Under the pieces are notes generated by a model, which was given only the letters and a program-made list of their open reading frames with translations, made no database searches and was not told the origin of the DNA. From NCBI GenBank assembly GCA_023390395.1, contig JAEWCY010000044.1, positions 1 to 6,142 of the forward strand: 6,142 nucleotides of DNA. Direction: 5' to 3'. The position numbers were made by a program, and so were the translations under genes. Origin of the DNA: Pseudomonadota bacterium (GTDB lineage: Bacteria; Desulfobacterota; Desulfovibrionia; Desulfovibrionales; Desulfovibrionaceae). Shown piece after piece: positions 1 through 5,313 of the stretch. The first letter of the stretch is position 1. Every line of letters begins with the position of its first letter.

Positions 1-1166
1 TCGCGGCGGTAGGCGATGCGCATCAGCAGCTCCTCGATGAACGCGTAGGTCCCGTACTTCTCGAAGGGCAGGTCGGTGTCGATGTCCTTGCCCTTGCCCA
101 TGACGCCCATCTTGTACAGGTTGTGCAGGTACACGGGCATGTCGATCTCGTAGCCGTTCAGGCCCAGCTTCGACAGCAGGCTGTAGGCGGCCAGCTGCTC
201 GTCGATCTTGCCCGAGTCGGTGAAGTAGAGCGCTGCCGAGCAGGTCAGCTCGTTGCCCACGCCGCCGGGGTAGAGGTTGCGGCAGTTCTTGAAGCAGCCG
301 CGGCACCCTTCGGCGCGCGACACCGTGGGGCTCGTGTCCAGCACAGTGGCTGCCGCACCCGGGCTGCCCGGCGCTCCAGGCACCTTGCCCTCGTCGATGT
401 TGTAGCCGAACTTCTCCTGCACCTCAAGGCGCAGGCGCACGAGGGCAGCGGGGTCGGCAATGGGGATGCTCTTCGAGCCGATGAAGCTCATGGCCTTGAG
501 GTTCTTGGCGCCGAACACCGCGCCGAAGCCGCTCTGGCCCGTCACGTGGCCAGCGTCGTGCACGATGCACGACACGCGTGCAAGGTTCTCACCGGCCGGC
601 CCGATGCAGATGACGGAGGGGCGCTGCGTCGTGCGGCCGCCGTCGCGGCCTCGCGTCAGCTCGTACCACGAGCCGGGAGCGGTGCCGTGCGTCACCTCGT
701 CCCAGATCTTCTCTTGACATTCGAAGGTGTCGAGGCCCCACAGGTCGGTGGCGTCGTTGAACGTTACTTGGTCATTCACTACGCTGATCCATACGGGTGT
801 GTCCGCCTTGCCACGCACGACGCACGCGTCAAAGCCCGCTTCCTTCATCATACCGGCCAAGCGGCCGCCCATGCTGGAGCGGTTGTACCACTCGGGCAGC
901 GAAAACGGGCTGATGCCCGTGAACTCGCAGCGCGCCGAGGCGGCGGGAACCACCGCACCCGAGAACGGCGTGGTGGCGAACACGAGTACGTTTTTGGGGT
1001 CGACGGCTTCCACCGTCTTGTCTTCGCAGTAGTCCCAGAACAGCTTTGAAGCCATACCGTGGCCGCCCACCCATTCGAGATAGGGCTCGGTGTCGATGGC
1101 CTCGGACGTGCGGTCGTCCAGGTTCACGATGAGTATTTTGCCGGCGTAGCCGTAATGCTCGGTCAT
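1..1166 (-). CDS. Aldehyde ferredoxin oxidoreductase family protein (3' part cut by window edge)
   Basis: This is a tungsten/molybdenum-bispterin enzyme of the AOR family; members oxidise aldehydes to carboxylic acids (or run the reverse reaction) with ferredoxin-type partners. The ATG at 1164-1166 is followed by 388 open codons to the left edge, so perhaps 60% of a usual AOR (about 600 residues) is visible. Family hallmarks: N-terminal YAGKILIVNLD; GRLAGMMKEAGFD near residue 101 in the pterin-binding N domain; GPAGENLARV at 189-198; SGFGAVFGAKNLKAM at about 212-226; and the iron-sulfur ligands C288-x2-C291-x3-C295. The fourth cluster cysteine should lie off-window. There is no signal peptide. 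It is the last visible gene of a cytochrome b - ferredoxin - AOR operon, 10 bp after the ferredoxin stop. The ferredoxin and cytochrome partners suggest electron exchange with the quinone pool, as proposed for the YdhV family. The substrate cannot be read from the sequence. Confidence 0.93.
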   Translation of the reverse strand, partial: MTEHYGYAGKILIVNLDDRTSEAIDTEPYLEWVGGHGMASKLFWDYCEDKTVEAVDPKNVLVFATTPFSGAVVPAASARCEFTGISPFSLPEWYNRSSMGGRLAGMMKEAGFDACVVRGKADTPVWISVVNDQVTFNDATDLWGLDTFECQEKIWDEVTHGTAPGSWYELTRGRDGGRTTQRPSVICIGPAGENLARVSCIVHDAGHVTGQSGFGAVFGAKNLKAMSFIGSKSIPIADPAALVRLRLEVQEKFGYNIDEGKVPGAPGSPGAAATVLDTSPTVSRAEGCRGCFKNCRNLYPGGVGNELTCSAALYFTDSGKIDEQLAAYSLLSKLGLNGYEIDMPVYLHNLYKMGVMGKGKDIDTDLPFEKYGTYAFIEELLMRIAYRR

Positions 1167-1170
1167 GGTG

Positions 1171-1178
1171 CTCCTCCT
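1171..1178 (-). promoter_or_regulatory. Strong Shine-Dalgarno of the AOR gene
   Basis: On the minus strand AGGAGGAG lies 4 bases before the AOR ATG and overlaps the TAG stop codon of the ferredoxin gene (1177-1179). This fixes the start at 1166 and suggests that translation of the two genes is coupled. Confidence 0.85.
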
Positions 1179-1971
1179 ACTTCTCGTTCGATCCGGCTGC
1201 CGCCTGAGCTGCGGTCGCCCCCGCGCCGTACCCGAGCTGGGCGGGCGTTATGCGCGCCTCGTCGTCGCTCGGCAGACCGATCTCCAGATAATGGTTGTTG
1301 CGCAGGTTTGCCGTGTAACCCTCGTCGGTCTGCACCGGCAGCTCGCTGGTGAAGCTGATGGCCTTCATGGGACAAATCTCCACGCACAGCTGCTTGCCGG
1401 CCGGTCCGCCCTCCTCGTCCCAGTAGGGCGTGTTTTTGCACAGGTCGCACTTCTGCGCGTGCTTGTCCTCGAAGTTCCACTGCACGCGCGACGGCGTGAA
1501 GGGGCACGCTTCCACGCAGCGCTCGCAGCCGATGCACTTGCCCTCGTCTACGAGGCGCACGCCCGTCTCAGGATCGGCGTGCATGGCGCCCACGGGGCAG
1601 GCTTCCACGCAGGAGGGGTAGGGGCACTGACGGCACTGGTTTTGCTGCACGTCGTTGGTGGGGAAGCTGCCGAGCGGGTTCTTCAACACCTGAATACGTG
1701 CAAGCGACGTGTTGATGCGGCCCAGATGCGCGAGCGAGCACGAGATAACGCACGTCTCACAGCCGGCGCATTTCTTCGTATCCACCAAGAGGTAGCCTTG
1801 GCTAGCCTCGAGGGCGTATACCTCGTCGGGCAGAAGCAGTGCCGTGATGCCGCCTCCCAGCACCACGCCTATTCCCAAGCCGCCTATGCCGGCGATGAAT
1901 TGGCGCCTGGACAGGCCGCCCTTATCCTGCGCGTCGGCCGCGCCCCGATTCGTCTCAGTCATCTCTCTCAT
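1177..1971 (-). CDS. Tat-exported 4Fe-4S ferredoxin subunit with four clusters
   Basis: Electron-transfer subunit of the DmsB/NrfC/HybA/YdhX type, 264 residues. Residues 21-26 (SRRQFI) are a twin-arginine motif followed by a Gly/Leu/Val-rich hydrophobic stretch at 28-48. No convincing AxA cleavage site is visible, so the segment may stay as an anchor. Sixteen cysteines make four [4Fe-4S] sites: C68/71/74/78, C113/116/121/125, C146/149/152/156, and C175/178 with C196/200. The product should pass electrons between the AOR and the cytochrome b encoded beside it. The ATG at 1971 overlaps the cytochrome stop (ATGA, 1968-1971). A second in-frame ATG at 1962 sits 9 bases after AAGGGAG and may be the true start, since that Shine-Dalgarno abuts the first ATG. 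Both choices keep the Tat motif. Confidence 0.93.
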   Translation of the reverse strand: MREMTETNRGAADAQDKGGLSRRQFIAGIGGLGIGVVLGGGITALLLPDEVYALEASQGYLLVDTKKCAGCETCVISCSLAHLGRINTSLARIQVLKNPLGSFPTNDVQQNQCRQCPYPSCVEACPVGAMHADPETGVRLVDEGKCIGCERCVEACPFTPSRVQWNFEDKHAQKCDLCKNTPYWDEEGGPAGKQLCVEICPMKAISFTSELPVQTDEGYTANLRNNHYLEIGLPSDDEARITPAQLGYGAGATAAQAAAGSNEK

Positions 1972-2825
1972 CTCCCTTGCGCGCCGGACACGCCGTCAGC
2001 GGCCGCCACGGTTCTCGTCACATCTTCTGCGGAAATGCCTGCGGTCCTCTCGAGTGCGGACTCGTCTCCGCCGCGCTCGGTCTGCCCGTCTTCAAGCCGC
2101 TCGAGCCAGCCCTGATGCTCTTTCTCCGCTTCCTCCCGCGGCATCCAGCCCGTGAGCATGGATGGGAACGTTATCCACGAGAACGGCGCGATGACGGCGA
2201 AAAACACGTGTGCCACCAAAACCACCAACATGAGGGCGGCGGCGATGTCGTGGATCCAGAACATGACGTTCATCAGGGGTTCGGGTAGGGTGAGGAACAC
2301 GTGTGCCGCGGCTTTGAACAGGCCGGACACTATCAATAGTACGGCGGTGACCACGGCCATCACGTAGGCTGCCCGCTCGCTTTCAAAGTATTTGTCTTCG
2401 GGCGGCATCGTGAACTTCTTGATGCCCACGAGCAGGCTGTAGTGGCGGATGGTGTAGGACACCACGTTTTTGGTAGGCAGGTGCTCGCGCAACCGCCACT
2501 TCGATATGATCGTGTTGCCCAGGTAGTAAAACGTCCCGAACAGGAACACGACTGCGGCTACAAAGTGCGCGTTTTGCCAAATGATGGCCGCAGGGCCGTC
2601 ATCGACGAACGCGGGCGTGAACCGCAGGCCCAAGATGATGCCCGACACGAGGCACACCGTCGTGCCGAGCGCATGGGTCCAGTGTGAGAGCCGTGCGGGG
2701 GCGTCGTGGCGAAACACCCGGTTGCCGGCCAGGAAAGGGTCTGTTCTCTTCGTGAATGCGGAAAGGAACAGACCGAGGAACGGCGCCAAGGCGACGAGCC
2801 ACGGCGCTTGGTCGAACCAAGGCAT
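1968..2825 (-). CDS. Membrane cytochrome b subunit (formate dehydrogenase gamma / cytochrome b561-like)
   Basis: Di-heme membrane anchor of 285 residues, the quinone-facing partner in oxidoreductases of the FdnI/PhsC/YdhU type. I see five hydrophobic segments at about 9-23, 53-69, 84-104, 154-178 and 193-220. Candidate heme histidines are H48 in RLSHWTH, H87 in NAHF, and H192 and H206 in the last segment, a pattern matching the PF01292-type fold. The first segment is extra compared with four-helix FdnI. The tail from about 230 is hydrophilic and charged, longer than usual, with no recognisable domain. The ATG at 2825 is preceded by AAAGGAAG at 7 bases spacing. It is the first gene of the operon, and its TGA overlaps the ferredoxin start. 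Heme type and quinone direction are inferred from the family. Confidence 0.9.
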   Translation of the reverse strand: MPWFDQAPWLVALAPFLGLFLSAFTKRTDPFLAGNRVFRHDAPARLSHWTHALGTTVCLVSGIILGLRFTPAFVDDGPAAIIWQNAHFVAAVVFLFGTFYYLGNTIISKWRLREHLPTKNVVSYTIRHYSLLVGIKKFTMPPEDKYFESERAAYVMAVVTAVLLIVSGLFKAAAHVFLTLPEPLMNVMFWIHDIAAALMLVVLVAHVFFAVIAPFSWITFPSMLTGWMPREEAEKEHQGWLERLEDGQTERGGDESALERTAGISAEDVTRTVAAADGVSGAQGR

Positions 2826-2930
2826 GAGGGGTCTTCCTTTCGGTAAGCTGCGCTCGGCCCCTGTTGGAGGTCGTGTCGAAGGTCGATGCAGTTGTAAGCG
2901 AAAGTGGGAGGGGCGGGGTGTAGCCTAAAC

Positions 2931-2960
2931 TTTATAGGCGGTGAGAGAGAGCGGAGTCAT
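2931..2960 (-). promoter_or_regulatory. Candidate sigma70-type promoter of the cytochrome b-ferredoxin-AOR operon
   Basis: Read on the minus strand, ATGACT (2955-2960, -35-like, 4 of 6 matches) is followed after 18 bases by TATAAA (2931-2936, -10-like, 5 of 6). A transcript starting near 2924 would have a leader of about 100 bases before the cytochrome ATG. The call rests on hexamer match and spacing only. Confidence 0.4.
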
Positions 2961-2970
2961 AATGGACTCC
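2953..2970. repeat. Perfect 6-bp inverted repeat overlapping the candidate -35
   Basis: GGAGTC (2953-2958) and GACTCC (2965-2970) are exact inverted copies separated by 6 bases, ATAATG. The left arm and spacer overlap the proposed -35 hexamer of the redox operon, so the site could be an operator. No T-tract follows, so it is not a terminator. No binding protein can be named. Confidence 0.4.
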
Positions 2971-3283
2971 CTTCTGGTCGTAGGTTCGCTGTTCTTGCCA
3001 ACGGGCAGGTACGGTACCGTGCCATGAACGATATACCGTTTACCTCCCCGTTGCGAAGGGGGTGAAACGTGAACGGCGGTGTGTTGATTTGCGAGTGGAT
3101 GCGGTGCAATTGCGAGTGGCTATCGACCGGCGGCGAACGGAGAGGTATACCGCAACCTCCTCTACCTTTATCTCTGTATCCGCATGTGATTATTGCGCGA
3201 AATGCAGACCCCTTGCTTTTAGGCGACGAATAGCTTGTGAAAACATGATTCAAAGACTTCAAGTTCTGAAGGATTAGCGTTAT
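2971..3283. other. Intergenic stretch with short repeats, no supported gene
   Basis: No frame here looks like protein. The longest plus frame (GTG at 3062 to 3279) is a basic 71-codon run with no recognisable motif or convincing start signal. The stretch holds a 10-bp palindrome ACGGTACCGT (3011-3020), two copies of TTGCGAGTGG (3089-3098 and 3110-3119), two related blocks TATACCG-n3-ACCTCC (3032-3047) and TATACCG-n2-ACCTCC (3146-3160), and a small hairpin CTTCA/TGAAG (3257-3271). It separates the minus-strand redox operon from the plus-strand ncRNA/reverse transcriptase unit, so promoters and operators for both sides are expected here. Confidence 0.6.
3089..3119 (+). repeat. Direct repeat TTGCGAGTGG, two copies 21 bp apart
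   Basis: The 10-mer TTGCGAGTGG occurs exactly at 3089-3098 and 3110-3119. Start-to-start distance is 21 bp, two helical turns, so both copies face the same side of the DNA. This geometry is common for dimeric regulator half-sites. Function is unknown. Confidence 0.55.
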
Positions 3284-3286
3284 CAT
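3281..3286 (+). promoter_or_regulatory. Possible -10 element for the ncRNA/reverse transcriptase transcript
   Basis: TATCAT matches TATAAT at five of six positions and would start a transcript near 3292-3294, giving an RNA leader of roughly 300 bases before the reverse transcriptase ATG. No good -35 lies 16-18 bases upstream; TTCAAG at 3258-3263 is the nearest candidate. Weak call. Confidence 0.22.
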
Positions 3287-3300
3287 GACCTCGCGTCATG
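3284..3300 (+). other. RNA hairpin 1 of the leader
   Basis: CATGAC (3284-3289) pairs perfectly with GTCATG (3295-3300) around the loop CTCGC. It is bracketed by two copies of GGATTAGC (3271-3278 and 3301-3308). If transcription starts near 3293 this hairpin would not be in the RNA, so it may instead be a DNA operator. Confidence 0.5.
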
Positions 3301-3326
3301 GGATTAGCCATGGCGGGAGGGCATTG

Positions 3327-3356
3327 TCGTAAACATCCATCGATGGATGCTTACGA
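3327..3356 (+). other. Long RNA hairpin 2 of the leader (13-position stem)
   Basis: TCGTAA (3327-3332) pairs with TTACGA (3351-3356). After one A-C mismatch, CATCCA (3334-3339) pairs with TGGATG (3344-3349), leaving the tetraloop TCGA. The core CATCCATCGATGGATG is a perfect 16-bp palindrome. No T-tract follows, which argues against a terminator. Confidence 0.75.
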
Positions 3357-3454
3357 AATCTCCATCAGCTAGGTTTGCGGTGCCGAGAAGCATTGCGACG
3401 AGGCTCACGGAGAGGCTCCTTTCATCGAAGGCGATTGTGCCGCAGATGAAGATT
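3357..3454 (+). other. Long-range closing stem of the central ncRNA domain
   Basis: AATCT (3357-3361) pairs with AGATT (3450-3454), CATC (3363-3366) with GATG (3445-3448), and GC (3368-3369) with GC (3442-3443), each segment separated by a single mismatch. The stem begins on the base after hairpin 2 and ends on the base before hairpin 3, so the three helices could stack end to end. The enclosed 72 bases hold only weak local pairings, for example GGAG/CTCC (3409-3419) and ATCG/CGAT (3424-3435). TTCATC (3421-3426) with GATGAA (3445-3450) is a competing fold. Confidence 0.5.
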
Positions 3455-3479
3455 GCTTTACGGGCTTGACCCGAAAGGC
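3455..3479 (+). other. RNA hairpin 3 of the leader
   Basis: GCTTT (3455-3459) pairs with AAGGC (3475-3479, one G-U). After an A-A mismatch, CGGG (3461-3464) pairs with CCCG (3470-3473) around the loop CTTGA. The loop and 3' arm contain TTGACC (3466-3471), a close match to a sigma70 -35 hexamer when read as DNA. Confidence 0.7.
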
Positions 3480-3496
3480 GGCTGTCGCTTCATGAT

Positions 3497-3588
3497 GGGG
3501 GCGGCAAGGGCTGTGGCTTTGCTACGGCATTTATGTAGGCGAGTCGGCCCTGAAATGGACGCCGCCCCCTCGATAGGGTCGACTTGCC
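3497..3588 (+). other. 3' pseudoknot module of the leader
   Basis: Stem A: GGGGGCGGC (3497-3505) pairs perfectly with GCCGCCCCC (3561-3569). Stem B: GGCGAGTCGGCCC (3538-3550) pairs over 13 bp, including two G-U pairs, with GGGTCGACTTGCC (3576-3588). The 3' arm of stem A lies in the loop of stem B and its 5' arm lies outside, which is pseudoknot topology. An 8-bp hairpin with a TTT loop (3510-3517 with 3521-3528) fills the space inside stem A. The module ends 13 bases before the reverse transcriptase ATG. Confidence 0.75.
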
Positions 3589-3601
3589 GGGCAGATGAGA
3601 T

Positions 3602-4984
3602 ATGGCGAACAACATCCCCTCTTTCGTAAAGAACCCAAACACGGTCAAATCGTACGCCCACTTCGACCTCAGGACTTCTTTCGCCGCCAAGGTCGATCTC
3701 ATCACAGATTCGAGCTTTGTGAAAAGCTATGCGTTTTATCCTGTCATTCAGAGGAACGCGCGTCGTATGAAGCTTGACGGTGACGGCAAGTTCCGTAACC
3801 ATCCACGTCCTATAAAATATGCAGCCCACCTCGATAGGTGTATCTACCAGTACTATTCGGGATTACTCAACGAGCGTTACAACGATCTTGCGGCTAGAGT
3901 CGGCATCTCCGACTGCGCCGTCGCGTATCGGACTAATCTCAAAGGCCAGTCGAACTGCGATTTTGCGTTGCGTGTGTTTACGAAAATGAGGGATCTGGGT
4001 GTCTGCTTCGTTTATGCTGGCGATTTCGAAGACTTCTTCGAAACGCTTGATCACGCATATTTGAAGAAGCAGGTGAGACGATTGTTTCCTGGAGGCAAGA
4101 TACCGGATGATTATTACCATGTGTTGAAGAACGCAACTAGGCATTCGGTTTGGGATATTGGAAAGCTCCTTGGCCATTATGGGCTTCCTTATACGAAGAG
4201 CGGTGTAAAGCGACTCAACAAAAGGGGCAGAGTGTTAAGCGCTGATGAGTTCAAAAACATGGTGAGAGATTCGGTTGAGCGCCCGTGGAAGGAAAACGGA
4301 GAGAAGGGAGTCCCGCAGGGACTTCCCATCAGCGGCACGCTGGCGAACATTTACATGCTGGAATTCGACGAGGCCATCAAAGCCGTAGCAGACAAGCACG
4401 ATGGTTTGTACATGCGCTATTCGGACGATTTCATTCTCGTTGTGCCTGACAAGGCGGGATTTGCAGAAGGGAAAGAAGAGTTTTCGCGCTTAGCCCGAAC
4501 GGTGCCGTCATTGAGAATTCATCCACGCAAGACGCATTCGTATCGGATGAATGCTGGCGAGGTCTTCCTGCTCGGTTCGGAGGGCGAGTCGAAATGCGCT
4601 ATCGACTATCTGGGATTTTCCTTTGACGGCATGTCTGTACGGCTTCGACAAAGAACCATCGGTCGTTTTTATAAGCGTATGTACAGAAGAATCGGCCGGT
4701 TGTACAAATGGAGATACGGACCGGGAAAGAAAAGAGTTGATTCCCTCTACTTGGATTTCAGCGACTGGGGTCACAGCCCAAAAAGAAACGCTGAAGTGCG
4801 CAAGCGAGTTGGAAAGAAAAGGGGCCATGGGAATTTCCTATCCTATATCGATAGGGCTCAGGGCGCTTTTGTCGATGATCCCATTTCGATCGATGTCAAA
4901 AACCATAAGCGCAAGATTCGAAAACGCGTCAAAAAGGTTCGCAAAAACGCATGTTACAACCAAACCAAGCCAAAGACATCGTGA
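3602..4984 (+). CDS. drt2: DRT2-like antiviral reverse transcriptase
   Basis: A 460-residue RNA-directed DNA polymerase. Visible motifs: the N-terminal block YAHFDLRTSF (18-27); IKYAAHLDRCIYQYYSGLL (71-89); motif A GDFEDFFETLDH with catalytic D141; motif B GVPQGLPISGTLANIYM (236-252); motif C YSDD with D275 and D276; then DYLGFSFDG (335-343). After the palm comes a basic thumb/C-terminal region (about 345-460) with GNFLSYIDRAQ (410-420) and many Lys/Arg, suited to RNA binding. There is no maturase or endonuclease domain. The single-gene layout, length, N-terminal and C-terminal blocks and structured RNA upstream match, from memory, the DRT2 (UG2) defence family, which makes concatemeric cDNA from its ncRNA by rolling-circle copying and yields the toxic neo product after infection. 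ATG 3602 is the first start after an in-frame TGA at 3596; its Shine-Dalgarno is weak (GATGAGAT region). G/C content is clearly lower than in the redox operon, suggesting transfer. RT identity is near certain; the DRT2 subtype is less so. Confidence 0.78.
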   Translation: MANNIPSFVKNPNTVKSYAHFDLRTSFAAKVDLITDSSFVKSYAFYPVIQRNARRMKLDGDGKFRNHPRPIKYAAHLDRCIYQYYSGLLNERYNDLAARVGISDCAVAYRTNLKGQSNCDFALRVFTKMRDLGVCFVYAGDFEDFFETLDHAYLKKQVRRLFPGGKIPDDYYHVLKNATRHSVWDIGKLLGHYGLPYTKSGVKRLNKRGRVLSADEFKNMVRDSVERPWKENGEKGVPQGLPISGTLANIYMLEFDEAIKAVADKHDGLYMRYSDDFILVVPDKAGFAEGKEEFSRLARTVPSLRIHPRKTHSYRMNAGEVFLLGSEGESKCAIDYLGFSFDGMSVRLRQRTIGRFYKRMYRRIGRLYKWRYGPGKKRVDSLYLDFSDWGHSPKRNAEVRKRVGKKRGHGNFLSYIDRAQGAFVDDPISIDVKNHKRKIRKRVKKVRKNACYNQTKPKTS

Positions 4985-5313
4985 AGCACGGGCTGATCGC
5001 CAGATCGTTGCCGATATGTTTGGGCTTGCGAAAAGCGAGGATCGAGAAGGCTATCATGACATGTGTTCGAGGTGATCGACCAAAGTTGTCAAGGAGTTGC
5101 GACCATCTGCTCTTTTGCTGTGGCCCAGCCTTCTGCGATGCTGTAGCGCAAGTCCGAGGATGTGCTTGGGCGGAAGATCGAGGATGCAATCGGAAAGGCG
5201 TAGGGTGTTCGGGACGATAAAATGCTCCATCATCAACAAATCATTCTTTTCGGGGAGAGTGCTCGAAGCCAACTCGGTACTCGCGGAAAGTCTGGGCAGT
5301 CCTCTGCCGTACA
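4985..5313. other. Gene-free stretch after the reverse transcriptase
   Basis: No frame on either strand has a convincing start signal or recognisable domain, though several short frames are open on both strands. A minus-strand frame at about 5090-5230 contains the protein-like run YSIAEGWATAKEQM but lacks a start and is closed by stops on both sides, so it could be a gene remnant. I see no hairpin followed by a T-tract that would end the reverse transcriptase transcript. The stretch probably holds decayed DNA. Confidence 0.5.

Larger units (their letters stand above)
3271..3308 (+). repeat. Direct repeat GGATTAGC bracketing hairpin 1
   Basis: GGATTAGC occurs exactly at 3271-3278 and 3301-3308, 30 bases apart, on either side of the CATGAC/GTCATG inverted repeat. 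The direct-plus-inverted layout at the 5' edge of the structured leader marks a boundary or a regulatory site. Confidence 0.45.
3308..3466 (+). other. Stop-free frame across the candidate template (neo-like)
   Basis: The plus frame beginning at 3308 runs 53 codons before TGA at 3467, with in-frame ATG codons at 3347 and 3446. In DRT2 systems the template repeat has a length divisible by three and lacks stops, so that the concatenated cDNA encodes an endless ORF. Any template of 3n bases inside this stretch would meet that rule. An antisense frame is also open from about 3307 to 3489, so openness alone is weak evidence in GC-rich DNA. There is no independent sign that this frame is translated. 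Confidence 0.3.
3284..3600 (+). ncRNA. Highly structured leader, candidate DRT2-type template ncRNA
   Basis: The 318 bases before the reverse transcriptase contain no credible gene but a dense, ordered set of helices: hairpin 3284-3300; long hairpin 3327-3356; closing stem 3357-3369 with 3442-3454; hairpin 3455-3479, directly abutting that stem; and a 3' module with hairpin 3510-3528 and a pseudoknot (3497-3505 with 3561-3569, and 3538-3550 with 3576-3588). DRT2 systems are known to encode a ncRNA of roughly 300 nt immediately upstream of the reverse transcriptase, which serves as rolling-circle template. Position, size and orientation fit. Boundaries are approximate: the 5' end is set by the first hairpin or the TATCAT element, and the 3' end by the pseudoknot and start codon. 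The structure is hand-folded. Alternatives are a cis-acting translational regulator of the same gene, or both roles at once. Confidence 0.72.

Noticed and set aside
123..1352. Long plus-strand frames opposite the AOR and ferredoxin genes
   Set aside because: High-GC shadow frames; the minus strand carries clear AOR and ferredoxin motifs over the same bases.
3062..3279. Small plus-strand gene starting at GTG 3062
   Set aside because: No known motif, no convincing start signal, and the region is full of repeats; it looks like chance opening.
2957..3286. 109-codon minus-strand frame
   Set aside because: Overlaps repeat-rich intergenic DNA, has no recognisable domain and no supported start.
3327..3356. 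Rho-independent terminator
   Set aside because: The hairpin is strong but is followed by AATCTCCATC, not a T-tract, and it sits inside a longer structured region leading to a gene.
3602..4984. Retron reverse transcriptase (a literal NAxxH string, NATRH, at residues 177-181)
   Set aside because: In retrons NAxxH precedes catalytic motif A; here it follows it. The active site is YSDD rather than the typical YADD, the motif B context differs, and the protein is longer than typical retron RTs. I see no msr/msd-type pair of inverted repeats.
3602..4984. Group II intron maturase
   Set aside because: No maturase X domain or HNH endonuclease is visible at the C-terminus, and no domain V/VI-like RNA follows the gene.
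5090..5230. Minus-strand frame with YSIAEGWATAKEQM
   Set aside because: Looks protein-like but is under 50 codons, has no start codon and is closed by stops at both ends; at most a remnant.
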